64,000 bases of DNA from CAVTLG01 sp963802635 (GCA_963802635.1 CAWDJJ010000002.1:806001-870000), one strand, 5' to 3'; numbered from the stretch's first letter, positions 9,624-19,425 are shown. Made by a program: numbers and translations. The notes: generated by a model not told the origin, from the sequence alone.

Positions 9624-9806
9624 CCCCGCGTTTTTCAAGCGGGGAGGAAAGAAAGACTGCCCGCAGGCAGCATCTTCCGTTATTGTCAATAGTACCTCTT
9701 TCCTTTCTTTTGCACGCATATACGCTCTCTGCTATACTCCTCCGGTTTATAGAGTTGCGGTGGAGGCTAGATACAAGCCTCCTGCCTTCAGGCGGAGGTC
9801 ATTGAC
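9624..9806. mobile_element. Possible non-autonomous IS200/IS605-type remnant (paired hairpin ends, no transposase)
   Basis: A hairpin CCCCGC (9624-9629)/GCGGGG (9639-9644) preceded by AAG and followed by AGGAAAG looks like the end hairpin of IS200/IS605 and tnpB elements. About 130 bases later come two mutually exclusive hairpins: GGAGGCT (9762-9768)/AGCCTCC (9776-9782), and a CCTCC-GCCT/AGGCGGAGG stem (about 9779-9798) ending in TCATTGAC. No tnpA or tnpB coding sequence is present between them. The assignment rests on resemblance of the hairpins only. Confidence 0.35.
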
Positions 9807-9821
9807 ATAGGGCATACATTT

Positions 9822-10775
9822 TCAAAATCTTCTCCGTCTTATAGCGTAGATGCCACAACAACAGAATACAACACAGGCCAGGGCAGTACCTGAAATGACA
9901 GTGAGTATTGGTCCCAATGTCACTATGTGGTCTCCTGGAAGCGCCTGCGAGAAACTATCGCTGAGACAACCATCAGGCCAGCTACTGTGCCATTGCTCAA
10001 AGGCCATTTGAGCTACATGAACAACCAGGGAGATAGCCACAAAAATCACCACAGGCGCAGAAGCCGCCATAGAGCTATCCTGCGCTTCATTTATGGGGCC
10101 AGTTACAGTCTGTGGCGTAAGTACCAACGCAGTCGGAGTCGCATCTGCTGCCGACACAGTGTTAGCCACAGGAGTAGCAAGCAGCGTAGCCGTTGGAGTA
10201 ACCAGAACAGCCGAGACGGGAGTGCTTGTAGGTTGCACCACAACTGTCGGCACCACCACTGCTGTCGGATGTGCCATAGGTAGAGCGTGTACAGGCACAG
10301 TGAGAGTCGGGTCAGGGAATGGCCTGCCCGCAGATCTTGTGACCGGAATTCCCCTTCCCCGCGTTGACTTGCTGCCCGATGGCAGAATAGCCGCCGGTGC
10401 AGCACGCGATGGATATAATAACGCTTGTGCCCCGGTCATAGCACTGGCTTGCGTCGTTGCGACTGGTTGGGTTGTCTTTTCCGATGGCATGGGCACACAT
10501 GGAAATGGGTGATTGGTAGCGACCGTGACAGTCGGCACACGATTATGTTGGGTATGCTTGCTTATTTGCGCGCGAGAAATTGCCATACGCCCCGCCTGGT
10601 GCGCAACGACCATACTCCGACCCCGCGCAGGCACAGCCCGCTGTGAGAACGCTGGCAGTCCTACCGCAACAAGCACTATGCACATACTCATGCAAATAAG
10701 CAGCAAAGCAATGAGTACTTTTGTCACTTTCCCTTTGAGGCACAAGTTCCATAATGTCATACATATGTCAATCAT
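9822..10775 (-). CDS. Membrane protein with Thr/Pro/Val-rich low-complexity region
   Basis: 317 residues: a membrane segment near residues 18-42 (VLIALLLICMSMCIVLVAVG), a long Ala/Pro/Thr/Val-rich linker with repeated PT and TPT words (about residues 150-230), a hydrophobic segment near 240-258, and a C-terminal membrane segment (VISGTALACVVFCCCGIYAI) ending in RRRRF. The linker looks extracytoplasmic and would suit a wall-spanning or O-glycosylated stalk. I do not recognise a family. The start ATG overlaps the stop of the upstream gene in an ATGA, so the two are translationally coupled and probably act together. Confidence 0.65.
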   Translation of the reverse strand: MIDICMTLWNLCLKGKVTKVLIALLLICMSMCIVLVAVGLPAFSQRAVPARGRSMVVAHQAGRMAISRAQISKHTQHNRVPTVTVATNHPFPCVPMPSEKTTQPVATTQASAMTGAQALLYPSRAAPAAILPSGSKSTRGRGIPVTRSAGRPFPDPTLTVPVHALPMAHPTAVVVPTVVVQPTSTPVSAVLVTPTATLLATPVANTVSAADATPTALVLTPQTVTGPINEAQDSSMAASAPVVIFVAISLVVHVAQMAFEQWHSSWPDGCLSDSFSQALPGDHIVTLGPILTVISGTALACVVFCCCGIYAIRRRRF

Positions 10776-11959
10776 CTAAGATGCCCATCCCTTCCCCCAC
10801 TGGCTACCTTGTGCGTCCGTATCCTGATAGTTGCATCTGTATCCTGCAGTTTACCAGATACAGATGCATACAGTTCTGTCTCGCTATTCCCATCTGCAGT
10901 ACTTTCAGCCGCTATAGCAGCAGATGGCACTACAGATGGTAGAGAACCACAATATTCATCAAGAGCGTGTAGCTGTAAAATATGCGCCAGGTACATAGTA
11001 AATTCCAATGGACGGCGCATTTCAAATAGTTGCCGTCCAGTAGTCAGGCAAGTAAGCAGTTCGACAGATCCATGCAGAGGAATAACATGCACAATCTGCT
11101 CGTATTTAAGCACGGCCTGAAATCTACGACCAAGATAGATCAGACGCATGTTGGTTAAAACAAGCGTCCCGTGGTCTTTTGCTCGCTGCTGTTCATACAT
11201 ATATGAACTGGAAACTGGCCCACATAACACGGCATCTGTACGATAGTGCGCGATTTCGCCCACTAATAAGCGTAGTGTGACAGTCAGACAAGGCAAACCT
11301 TCCAGACGCAGGCGTTGCTCAAGCGCGGCTACATCAAAACCATGTTCGCGCTTAGAGCGTTCTGCCTGCAAACGTTTCAATCTCTTCAGCCGTTGCTCCT
11401 GGTGTCCTTGTTCGGCGGCCAGATTGCGAGGATATCCAGGAGCAGCCAGCGTTGCCACCAATGCTTGAGCGTGCTCGCCTAAAGCGGATGCATAGCCCAC
11501 AATGACGGGACTGTATTCCCAAAAATTATTTTGCGCTATCCCTGACAGGATGGGCGGTCGCGCTCTATCTTCAGCAGGGATAGCACACCACATTTCCCCG
11601 TGAGAGGCGTTATCTGCACCAGCCAGCGGACAGCGATGAGTGATATACTCAACAATCTCCCGGACCGCAGCAACTTCCACAATACCACGCAAGATCACCT
11701 GACGTGTTTTAAAATAAACTTCGAGGTGCGCTGAGGATATGCCGCATATACGGCGATAAATTGGCCGCACACGTATAAGCTCACTGAGTGCATACGAAGT
11801 ACCATTGAGATCGAGGTAGCTCTGATAGAGTCGCAAGAGCCGCCCCCAACCATACCTGCACACCACTATCGGCTCACATCCCATCCACACCTTCCACCTT
11901 TCAAAATGTACGCAATTACAGTTCCCAGCATTGTCCCCAGATTGATACAGAGAAGACAT
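10772..11959 (-). CDS. Protein of unknown function with PH-like segments
   Basis: 395 residues, no signal peptide or membrane segment. Two stretches have the strand-rich look of small PH-like domains: about residues 30-100 (RLYQSYLDLNGTSYALSEL and following) and about 270-340 (LVLTNMRLIYLGRRFQAVLKYEQIVHV). The second matches the general pattern of bacterial PH proteins (TNxRLIYxG then a line on how a value is compared). A basic helical part (about 195-215) lies between them. The tail is Ser/Glu-rich. It sits between the transglutaminase protein (143 bases upstream) and the Thr/Pro-rich protein (ATGA overlap), so all three look like one transcription unit. PH-like is an inference from pattern only. 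Confidence 0.65.
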   Translation of the reverse strand: MSSLYQSGDNAGNCNCVHFERWKVWMGCEPIVVCRYGWGRLLRLYQSYLDLNGTSYALSELIRVRPIYRRICGISSAHLEVYFKTRQVILRGIVEVAAVREIVEYITHRCPLAGADNASHGEMWCAIPAEDRARPPILSGIAQNNFWEYSPVIVGYASALGEHAQALVATLAAPGYPRNLAAEQGHQEQRLKRLKRLQAERSKREHGFDVAALEQRLRLEGLPCLTVTLRLLVGEIAHYRTDAVLCGPVSSSYMYEQQRAKDHGTLVLTNMRLIYLGRRFQAVLKYEQIVHVIPLHGSVELLTCLTTGRQLFEMRRPLEFTMYLAHILQLHALDEYCGSLPSVVPSAAIAAESTADGNSETELYASVSGKLQDTDATIRIRTHKVASGGRDGHLR

Positions 11960-12101
11960 TTTTAGCTGTCTATATCTAACAAAACGAGAGAATGCGGCTC
12001 TAGTAACTATTATCTATATATTTCTATTGTATGACTTGTATATATTTCTATTGTATGGCCTGGTAGAGCCAATGATATGCGCAATACGAGCTAAGACGGT
12101 A

Positions 12102-14537
12102 TTACATCTGCTTTACTTTTCTCAAGAACAGGCGTAAGAGCAACGCCCGCAACGAGGGCCAGAGCTGCTCAACAGTTGTCTCATCGGACACGCCCGGCTG
12201 CTGTTGGGAAGTTCCCCAGCGATCTTGCACAAACAATTCGGTTAGTTGGCTAAAAGGAGTCGCACGTAGAGGAAAGTGTTGACTAAGCATGCCACTATAT
12301 TCATAAGGAGTTTGCCATTTGCCTGGTGCTAGTCCCGCCCAACTGGCAACGCGACAGATGCGCCAGAACATACTGACAACAGGGGAATTACCGGCATACA
12401 TACGACGCCACCAGGACAGCGTACAGGCATAGCAGAAGAAGAGCAAAGCCAGGAGCAGGACAGCCATAGCGATAAAGAGCAAGATAGTCTGATAGTTCGC
12501 CAAGGATGTTTGTTTGAGGGCACGATTTTTGTTTACCGCGTGAGGCGTCGTCTGGGCGGTAGGCACTGGTCGATTAAGATTTCTGGGTGTTGGCGTGGGG
12601 TGCACGCTAACTGGCGTTGGCGTAGGTCTCGGCGTGGGCTGCGCAGGTTGCGTGTTCGACAGAGAATAGCCTGGCGTAGGATCAAAACTGATCCAGCCAT
12701 GACCGGGGAGGTAGGCCTGTACCCAACTGTGAGCATCCTCTCCAGTGACAGACCATGCCTGTTTGTTACTATCATAATGCCCCTGGCTGAAACCGTTTAC
12801 GACGCGTGTTGGCACACCCAGCAAACGCCCCATCATAGCCATGGTTGTGGCGTAGTAGGTACAATAGCCAACATGATTTTGTAGGAGCCAATCAACCACA
12901 TCCTCATTCGCAGGGATGGGAGGATTATGCACCGAGTACTTAAACTGGCTGGAATTACTCAAATGGGCAGCCAGCATCAGCATCGCCTCGTAGGCATTCG
13001 TTGCACCATGCGTCCACTGCTTAGCCACCTCCTGGACATGCACTGATAGATCACCTGGAGTTTCGAGATACGCGCTTGCATGTTGTCTATAATATTGATC
13101 GGTCTTCCATCGCTGCATATTCTGCTGTGGCAGGGGTATCACAGAGAAACTTCGCGTATCTGTAGATGGAACAGCCGAGATAACTGTATAGGACTCATTG
13201 ACCGCGAGAGGATTGGTCTGCGTCCAGGCTGTCGTTGTACCATCGTTATAGATAATCGTCCCAACGGTAAAACTCGTGGGCTGCGCGGGCGCAAAGAGAT
13301 AACTGCGATTCCCTTGTGGTGGCCGCACCAGCGTGATAGTTGATGTCACCTGACTAAAATGAGCGTCCTGAGTATCCGACGGAAGCGTTATACCTGGTCC
13401 ATAAACACTTCCTTGCGCGGCTGGACTGTGCCATGTATGTCCATCAAACTGGTCATAGGTGAAACCTTCGAGATAGTGCGACTTCCCATCAGAGCTGGTA
13501 TAGTACAGCACCTGTTCATCAGGCAACTGGATACTATTCGTAATTGTTAGCTGGTCGCTAAAAAAGTTGCTTGAAGACGGAGAAGGCTCCGTCAGGCTAC
13601 TAAGATTCTGCCAGGAAACACGACCATTGACAATGTTACTCCACGCATTGTCCAAGCTATCCCAAAAAACTTTGCCACCAGATGGCTGATCCAGCACAGG
13701 CAGAACGGCACCAACGAGTACAGCGCTAGCCGCAATCAAACAGGCAGCTTGCATACAACGACGATTCATATTGCTTAACCAGACGCGATCTGTATGCAAT
13801 CCTTCACTCGTCCATTGCAAAATCTGCGCGACAAGCTGCATACGCGCAATCAATAAGATCAAGGCTGCAAGCATAATGACCACAAGATAACTCAGATTGT
13901 GCTGGATGTAATTGAGATTCACCAGTAAAATAGAGAAATAGACCAGCGCAACCAGCCAGGGAAGATGGGCACGATACACCAGCCAGCTACCAAAGTAGCC
14001 AAGAAAGAAACACAGAAAGGTCAGGTAAAAGAAAAATATGATCCTACTGTCCAGAAAGGTGTAGGTGGACAACTGATTGGTGAAGGCCGCACGCAAACCA
14101 AGCAGCAACTGTAACCAGGAGATGTGAAAGGCTACGACGCTGGTCAACCAGACAGCTACCCAATGACCAACCAGACAAGCAGCAATATGCAGCAACGATT
14201 GAGGGAAACGTGGCACCTTGGCAATCACGAAACCAACAAACAGGCCAATCGGAGGAATCCAGATCAATAGGGCACTATGATCCACCCAGTTCGCCGCCAT
14301 AACAGAGTACACAACACAGTAAAGAGCTATAGCCAACAAGAGCATAGCGAGCCAGCCCTCAGCCGGGACGAGGAGATGACGGTTGCTGACGAAACGTGAT
14401 CTGCGCATAATAGAGGAAATGTAATGATAAGTCGATCTTGCTGTCTGGTGGCTAGGATCTGGTGGCACAAAAGCAGGGCCTGAATACTGGTTTTCCATGT
14501 TGGACGAACGCCTAGCATCAACGAGATTCGAGTGCAT
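12102..14537 (-). CDS. Transglutaminase-like membrane protein (TgpA-type)
   Basis: About 811 residues with seven or eight N-terminal membrane segments (residues ~60-265), a long extracytoplasmic part, and a transglutaminase-fold domain near residues 540-620. The catalytic triad is visible: Cys in VGYCTYYATTMAMMGRLLG, His in TGEDAHSWVQAYLPG and Asp in WISFDPTPGY. A Pro/Thr-rich linker (QPTPRPTPTPVSVHPTPTPR) follows, then another membrane segment and a cytoplasmic domain like the C-terminal DUF of these proteins. Such proteins are thought to act on cell-surface peptides or proteins. ATG 14537 follows GAGGGAG by about six bases, a good ribosome site. It is the first gene of the leftward cluster 14537-9822. 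Confidence 0.87.
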   Translation of the reverse strand: MHSNLVDARRSSNMENQYSGPAFVPPDPSHQTARSTYHYISSIMRRSRFVSNRHLLVPAEGWLAMLLLAIALYCVVYSVMAANWVDHSALLIWIPPIGLFVGFVIAKVPRFPQSLLHIAACLVGHWVAVWLTSVVAFHISWLQLLLGLRAAFTNQLSTYTFLDSRIIFFFYLTFLCFFLGYFGSWLVYRAHLPWLVALVYFSILLVNLNYIQHNLSYLVVIMLAALILLIARMQLVAQILQWTSEGLHTDRVWLSNMNRRCMQAACLIAASAVLVGAVLPVLDQPSGGKVFWDSLDNAWSNIVNGRVSWQNLSSLTEPSPSSSNFFSDQLTITNSIQLPDEQVLYYTSSDGKSHYLEGFTYDQFDGHTWHSPAAQGSVYGPGITLPSDTQDAHFSQVTSTITLVRPPQGNRSYLFAPAQPTSFTVGTIIYNDGTTTAWTQTNPLAVNESYTVISAVPSTDTRSFSVIPLPQQNMQRWKTDQYYRQHASAYLETPGDLSVHVQEVAKQWTHGATNAYEAMLMLAAHLSNSSQFKYSVHNPPIPANEDVVDWLLQNHVGYCTYYATTMAMMGRLLGVPTRVVNGFSQGHYDSNKQAWSVTGEDAHSWVQAYLPGHGWISFDPTPGYSLSNTQPAQPTPRPTPTPVSVHPTPTPRNLNRPVPTAQTTPHAVNKNRALKQTSLANYQTILLFIAMAVLLLALLFFCYACTLSWWRRMYAGNSPVVSMFWRICRVASWAGLAPGKWQTPYEYSGMLSQHFPLRATPFSQLTELFVQDRWGTSQQQPGVSDETTVEQLWPSLRALLLRLFLRKVKQM

Positions 14538-14659
14538 CAAGTACTCCCTCTAAAAGTTTACGCGAAACAAAAATAGGCTCTATAAAAGTAGACGATGCAA
14601 ATTCGTCAATGATATTGATGTCCCATCTTCATAAGAATACAGTATGACATAACATTTGG

Positions 14660-15316
14660 CTATGAGTGCATCCAGCGTGCCTGATCCCAGCCCAGATGTG
14701 CATGGCTATTGAATAAGCGTACCAACGGATGGGGCTGTCGCCAGTCAACAACACTAATAGTCGCAGGATCGAGAAAAATAGCGGAGGCAACAGTGAGTGA
14801 AGCTTGCAGTACAGTACAAAGCAACACTTTTATCGGTACAACATGCGACACCAACACAATGGTCTGACCAGGATGCTGTTGTGCTAGGCGCTCAACCAGC
14901 GTATGTACACGCACCTGTACCTGAGCGATACTTTCACCATCCGGCAGCACAAAAGCAGGATCGTGTTCCCAGGCCAATACCTGCTGTTCGCCTTGCGGGC
15001 TGCGAGCAATCACCTCTGCCCGCGTCAAACCTTCCCACGCGCCGAAATGTAACTCGCGCAAGTCAGCAAGTTGCTGTGCTGTTTGCTGATGACGGGTTGC
15101 TATCGGTAAAGCTGTATGATATGCACGCAACAAAGGACTACTATAGACCGCTGTAACAGGCAATATGGAGAGTGCTTCGGCCAGTTGTTCCGCCTGTTGG
15201 TAGCCTTTTGCAGAAAGATCATTGTCATAACCGCTGCCAATATAGCGAAACTCGCGATTGGCGATGGTTTCACCATGACGAACCAGAATAATACGCAGCA
15301 TCGGTGTTGTAGACAT
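14660..15316 (-). CDS. Histidine phosphatase family protein (phosphoglycerate-mutase-like)
   Basis: 218 residues. The catalytic RHGE motif is at residues 13-16 (IILVRHGETIAN). The second-half arginine is in SSPLLRAYHTALPIA, the acid in LRELHFGAWEGLTRAEV and the second His in IVLVSHVVPIKVLL. These are the residues of a GpmB/CobC-type phosphatase. The substrate cannot be told from sequence: alpha-ribazole phosphate, a phosphosugar or broad specificity are all possible. I chose ATG 15316, preceded by AAGGAAC; a longer TTG frame (to 15460) would add a hydrophobic N-terminus and has no ribosome site. Confidence 0.87.
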   Translation of the reverse strand: MSTTPMLRIILVRHGETIANREFRYIGSGYDNDLSAKGYQQAEQLAEALSILPVTAVYSSPLLRAYHTALPIATRHQQTAQQLADLRELHFGAWEGLTRAEVIARSPQGEQQVLAWEHDPAFVLPDGESIAQVQVRVHTLVERLAQQHPGQTIVLVSHVVPIKVLLCTVLQASLTVASAIFLDPATISVVDWRQPHPLVRLFNSHAHLGWDQARWMHS

Positions 15317-15658
15317 GGCTCTCGTTCCTTTTTTCTCCCCCAAAAATAGCGCATAACCGCCAGCGAGCACAAAAGACAGAGCGCCATAGCAGATCGTCAA
15401 TGGCCGCAAACCTCGCACTACCCACTTCAACGAGGAAAAGTATACACGAGTAAGATACAAAGGTCAATTGATTATGCGCATGTAAGCTATACAGCATACC
15501 ACAGTGTGCCATGCTGAGAATTGGCACAACCACAGCTCACTTTTCACGTATATTACGCAGGACGATAGTAATATAGTCCAGAAATTATACGTGTGCTAAC
15601 AGGCAAAAATTTATAGAGATATATTTATAGTAGAATAAAAAGAAAGGAAATCTTTGCG

Positions 15659-15964
15659 ATGATAGTGATCAAAACCACTGATATTGGTTCAACGCTACAA
15701 GTCGGAAATATTGTTATGTGGCTGATTGTCGGTTTGATTGCTGGTGCACTTGCGGGTTTTTTCGTGCGTGGTCGCGGTTTTGGTTGCCTGGGTGATATTA
15801 TCGTAGGATTGATCGGTGCGGTCATCGGCGGCTTTCTAGCCAGTATCCTGGATCTGGGCACATTTCATCTCTGTGGCAGCATCTTTATATCATTCATCGG
15901 AGCCTGTATCCTGGTGGCCCTTCTCGAACTGCTTACCGGTGGCTTCAACCGGCGAGATCTGTAA
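15659..15964 (+). CDS. GlsB/YeaQ/YmgE family small membrane protein
   Basis: 101 residues with glycine-rich membrane helices: WLIVGLIAGALAGFFVRGRG, then GDIIVGLIGAVIGGFLAS, then a final helix. This is the signature of the transglycosylase-associated (YeaQ/YmgE) family, small stress-related inner-membrane proteins whose biochemical role is not known. The start ATG follows AAGGAAATCTTTGCG, an acceptable ribosome site; an inner ATG at residue 20 would give the usual family length of about 80. A hairpin terminator follows the stop. Confidence 0.85.
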   Translation: MIVIKTTDIGSTLQVGNIVMWLIVGLIAGALAGFFVRGRGFGCLGDIIVGLIGAVIGGFLASILDLGTFHLCGSIFISFIGACILVALLELLTGGFNRRDL

Positions 15965-15982
15965 GGCAGAGCCGAGAAAAGG

Positions 15983-16017
15983 GTCGCCAACTCATTTGGC
16001 CTCGACTAGCATTTTTT
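15983..16017 (+). terminator. Rho-independent terminator of the GlsB-type gene
   Basis: GTCG (15983-15986) with CGAC (16003-16006) as outer stem and CCAA with TTGG as inner stem (loop CTCA), followed six bases later by six T residues (16012-16017). It lies 19 bases after the stop at 15964. Confidence 0.65.
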
Positions 16018-16175
16018 CACTATGATTTTCACTTTTTGCTATATATCATGGTACAATGCAAAAGTTATAGAGAATATCAGAATATGGGTGTTGGCACAGA
16101 AACACCGAGCCTGTACATCTCGTGCAAGTAGGCAACGACGGTACGATTTGTTTGGATAGAAAGGATGGTATTGCG

Positions 16176-17135
16176 ATGGAGATAACCAGCTCACCCACTG
16201 CACCTACGCGGTTGTACGCACTCCTGTTACGATTGCGGCCCCTCCAGCAGGGCACGTTGATGCCCTTTTCCGGCGAACTGGTCCACGGGGCCTTTCTCAA
16301 ATGGTTACGTAGCACTACCCCTGAAGTTGCCACCTGGCTGCATGATGGACAGAAGCGCAGACTCTTCACTTGTTCGAGCCTGCACTTCGCGCAACCGCTG
16401 CAACCCCTGTTCAAGGCCGAGCGCGAGAACATCCACCTGCCGCTCGATCCCCAAAAGACCTACACGATACGCCTCACCCTCCTGCTGGGCGAACTCTTTC
16501 CGCTCTTCCACGACGCGTTGACGCAATTCAATCTCTCTGAAGCCAGTACCAGCACACCGCCCTTTATCCAGCTCGGCAAACAGCTCTTTCTGCTCGAAGA
16601 GGTCATCCTCACCAACGATGATCCCGCAAGCTGGACCGGCTTTACCTCGCTCGATACCCTGATCGAGAAAGCCAGGCTGACTCCTCTAGGCAAGACCGCT
16701 TCTTGCACGCTTGAATTCGCTTCGTTAACTACCTTTAGCCGAGGCAATGCAAAGACGGGCTATGGAACCCATCAGGTCATGTTGCCACTGCCACAATTTG
16801 TCTTTCAGAATCTCGCCAGGCGCTGGGAGGACATTGCGCCGCCAGAACTGGCACACGTGGTGCAGAAAGAATGTATTGAGCAGTATCTCCAGGAGGATGG
16901 CGCGATCATTATTGATTATGATCTTAAGGCGCATCACCTCACCTTTACCACGCACCAGCAACGCGGCTTTGTCGGCACCTGTACCTACCAGTTACGCGGT
17001 CCCGATGCAGCGGTCACAGCGGAAAGGCCATTAACAGTGCGACAACAACTGCTGTTACTGGCCCACCTGAGCTTTTACAGTGGCGTAGGGTATAAGACAG
17101 CCATGGGTCTGGGCCAAGCACGCCTCAAAACCTGA
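16176..17135 (+). CDS. cas6: CRISPR pre-crRNA processing endoribonuclease Cas6 (copy 1)
   Basis: 319 residues of the Cas6 RAMP family, which cuts CRISPR transcripts within the repeats. It carries the C-terminal glycine-rich loop GVGYKTAMGLGQARL that defines Cas6, preceded by LLLLAHLSFYSG. It also has the middle block TFSRGNAKTGYG and the N-terminal LYALLLRLRPLQQGTLMPF with a following VHGAFLKWL helix. It is closely similar, block by block, to the second copy at 25975-26937. ATG 16176 was chosen because it matches the start of copy 2 and follows AAAGGATG. It stands alone, about 13.7 kb from the type III-D operon and with no array beside it. The catalytic His cannot be placed with certainty. 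Confidence 0.9.
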   Translation: MEITSSPTAPTRLYALLLRLRPLQQGTLMPFSGELVHGAFLKWLRSTTPEVATWLHDGQKRRLFTCSSLHFAQPLQPLFKAERENIHLPLDPQKTYTIRLTLLLGELFPLFHDALTQFNLSEASTSTPPFIQLGKQLFLLEEVILTNDDPASWTGFTSLDTLIEKARLTPLGKTASCTLEFASLTTFSRGNAKTGYGTHQVMLPLPQFVFQNLARRWEDIAPPELAHVVQKECIEQYLQEDGAIIIDYDLKAHHLTFTTHQQRGFVGTCTYQLRGPDAAVTAERPLTVRQQLLLLAHLSFYSGVGYKTAMGLGQARLKT

Positions 17136-17250
17136 ATGCGCCCTGTCATGCTTCCGGGTTCTCAACTGCCAACAGCCAGCTCCTCTCCAACTGTAGGAGT
17201 TCCTATCCGTTCGTACCCCAGCTATCATCCAACAAGCGTAATCCTCCGCG

Positions 17251-19125
17251 CTACGACGTTGGCGTTGCCGTAGCAGTTGCGCCAGTGCCAGTACTCAGAT
17301 TTATGCTTGTATCATCAAAGCCACTCAGATTGACGATGGTACCTCCACTATTGACATAGGTAACAGTTACCGTATCTCCTGCTTGCACCAGCGGCAATTT
17401 CGGTGAGAGCGCCAGATTCGCCGTAAAGATGACATGTTGCCCCTGTATTTGCAAGTAGTAGACTGTCGTGCTGGTCTCCGGTACTGCAGAGATACGCAGC
17501 ACCTTGCCAGTAACAGTCTGTGTTGCCGTACCTGCACCGCTACTTCCTCCGCCACTTGAACTGCTTTGTTGCGCCAGCCACTGTTGATAATCAGACAGGA
17601 CAGTCGAGAGCTTCTGCTCATATTGTACGTTACTGCCGTTCAATTCTCTCGCATCTACCATCCCCACTTCCTGGAAGATAGCGCCACTATCCGCACTCTG
17701 TGTATAAATGGCAACCCAGGTGGGTGTATTGTAAATCTGGTATAACTGTACCGAATCGACACTGTAACCACGTATATTGGCGTGCGTTGACGAAAACGTG
17801 CTCTGAACGTTGCTCCCGATACCAAGACCTGCCGCTTTCGGATAAAAGGTCGCCAGGTTTTTATGCGTGTCAAATAGAAACACACCCGTACTCGAGTTGT
17901 CATTTAAAGATGAAGAGGTCATTGGCACCAACCAGACAGGCTGATCGACGTTGTTATACAGCAACTCAGGATCACTGGCTGGTGTCTGTTGCCCATTGCC
18001 CGAAGGATTGAACCAGGGTGCCGCGTGGTACAGTCCCCACCATTGTAAGTATTGCGTGACAGTCGCGGCAGGCATCACACGGTCCACCCAAGCGGGCACA
18101 TCCTGCGGTGAGTATTTCGTGATAGCGCCGGTATGAGCATCGACAAGCAGCACTGCACTCAACACGTTGCCGGTATAGCCCCGTGAAGGCTGCATCAACG
18201 AAATCGTCCAGTAAGGATGCAGACTATCGTTCAGCTCCAATGTAGGATCAACCAGACCGCCATACGTGTAACCGCTCAGGTAGACATGGTGCAGCAGATC
18301 CTGGTTAAGCAAGGCACCTGGCAAATATTTGATGGTTGATTGTCCGCCAGTATACAATACGGGAGTTTGTTGCGGATTTTCCGCGTCAACCATGATAAAA
18401 CCCGGCGTGGTCGGATTGGAGAGATTGGCAAAAATGTTGTTATAGCTCAGTGGCGCGACGTAGTAGAGGTGATGATTGACCGACTGCAGGGTATAGCTGG
18501 AAGGGTCCAGGTTATAAGCAGACCCCAGGTTCTGGCCGGTAGAACCAATTATTTGTTGCCCTTCATACGCGGCGACACTCTGGCTGACCAGCACGATATT
18601 TGACGCATCCGTTGGCGGCAAATTCGGTGAAGTGTCCACCTGGATACGCGGGATAGCCGCCAGCGCCTTGGCATTCACATCAAACCAAGTGGTAAAGATC
18701 GAAATCAATATGGTGGCAGCGATACCAAGCACAGCAACAAAAATTAAGCCAAAGATGCCTGCCGCAATAGTCCTGCGCGAAGCATTCGCTGGCACACTTC
18801 TCCTTGCACCACTACTGTGACTGATACCCGCGCCAGCCTCCATGATCTCAAATAGCCGACCGGAGTAGGCAAATAGATTGCCCAGACTACTGAAGAAGAG
18901 CGGCCATAGCACCCACTGCCAGCCCCCGAAAGGACCGGTCAGGGCTGGTAGCGCGATGTAGAGTATGAGCAGGGAAAATACATAGTTGAAGATGAAGTAG
19001 CCGATAAACCAGCGAAAAAGCTGACGCCAATCTATCACTTCACGCCGTCCAAAGCCCAGGCGTCCCACACAGAGTACGGCCATAACGATCAGTGTGCCTA
19101 TCAGGGCCAGAAGGAAGATGACCAT
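17251..19125 (-). CDS. Large membrane-anchored surface protein of unknown function
   Basis: 624 residues. N-terminal membrane segments lie at about residues 1-20, 45-65 and 75-95, and a fourth at about 145-170, followed by roughly 450 extracytoplasmic residues. The outer part is rich in Tyr, Ser, Thr and Gln and includes a block that recalls PepSY-like modules (LLVDAHTGAITKYSPQDVP) after a matching earlier one. It ends in a small beta-rich domain (TGKVLRISAVPETSTTVYY...VQAGDTVTVTYVNSGG) that resembles an OB-like fold, and a Thr/Ala tail. ATG 19125 follows AGGAGTAAAATTT, a good ribosome site; the longer TTG frame is not supported. Family not recognised. Confidence 0.72.
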   Translation of the reverse strand: MVIFLLALIGTLIVMAVLCVGRLGFGRREVIDWRQLFRWFIGYFIFNYVFSLLILYIALPALTGPFGGWQWVLWPLFFSSLGNLFAYSGRLFEIMEAGAGISHSSGARRSVPANASRRTIAAGIFGLIFVAVLGIAATILISIFTTWFDVNAKALAAIPRIQVDTSPNLPPTDASNIVLVSQSVAAYEGQQIIGSTGQNLGSAYNLDPSSYTLQSVNHHLYYVAPLSYNNIFANLSNPTTPGFIMVDAENPQQTPVLYTGGQSTIKYLPGALLNQDLLHHVYLSGYTYGGLVDPTLELNDSLHPYWTISLMQPSRGYTGNVLSAVLLVDAHTGAITKYSPQDVPAWVDRVMPAATVTQYLQWWGLYHAAPWFNPSGNGQQTPASDPELLYNNVDQPVWLVPMTSSSLNDNSSTGVFLFDTHKNLATFYPKAAGLGIGSNVQSTFSSTHANIRGYSVDSVQLYQIYNTPTWVAIYTQSADSGAIFQEVGMVDARELNGSNVQYEQKLSTVLSDYQQWLAQQSSSSGGGSSGAGTATQTVTGKVLRISAVPETSTTVYYLQIQGQHVIFTANLALSPKLPLVQAGDTVTVTYVNSGGTIVNLSGFDDTSINLSTGTGATATATPTS

Positions 19126-19244
19126 AAATTTTACTCCTGACTGTTCCCCAGAAATCCTCTTTGCTCTCGCAGCACATACCATTTTGCAATATTATTATAT
19201 GCTAAGCAGCCATTTTTTGCACCAGGGAAAAACGCAGTCATGGT

Positions 19245-19425
19245 CACTGCGAGGAGAGATGCATGACAGGCACGAAGACGCGGACGTCTGCTGTCTAGCT
19301 TGCCCCTGTCGTATCATGCTTGCTATTTGAATGGCATTGATCCCTTGCGGTTGTCCCGGCTGGGACGCCGCAATCTGGGGACCAGACGCTCCGCTCGGCC
19401 CCTACGCGCCCTGGCACATGTACAG
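19245..19425. repeat. Dispersed intergenic repeat block
   Basis: A non-coding stretch sharing words with other intergenic regions of the window. ATTGATCCCTTGCGGTTGTC near 19333 resembles sequence near 43637 (ATTGTCCCTCGCGGTTGTC) and 1009. GCTCGGCCCCTACGCGCCCTGG near 19394 resembles 24651-24672. No coding character. It lies just upstream of the carAB promoter. Confidence 0.45.
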
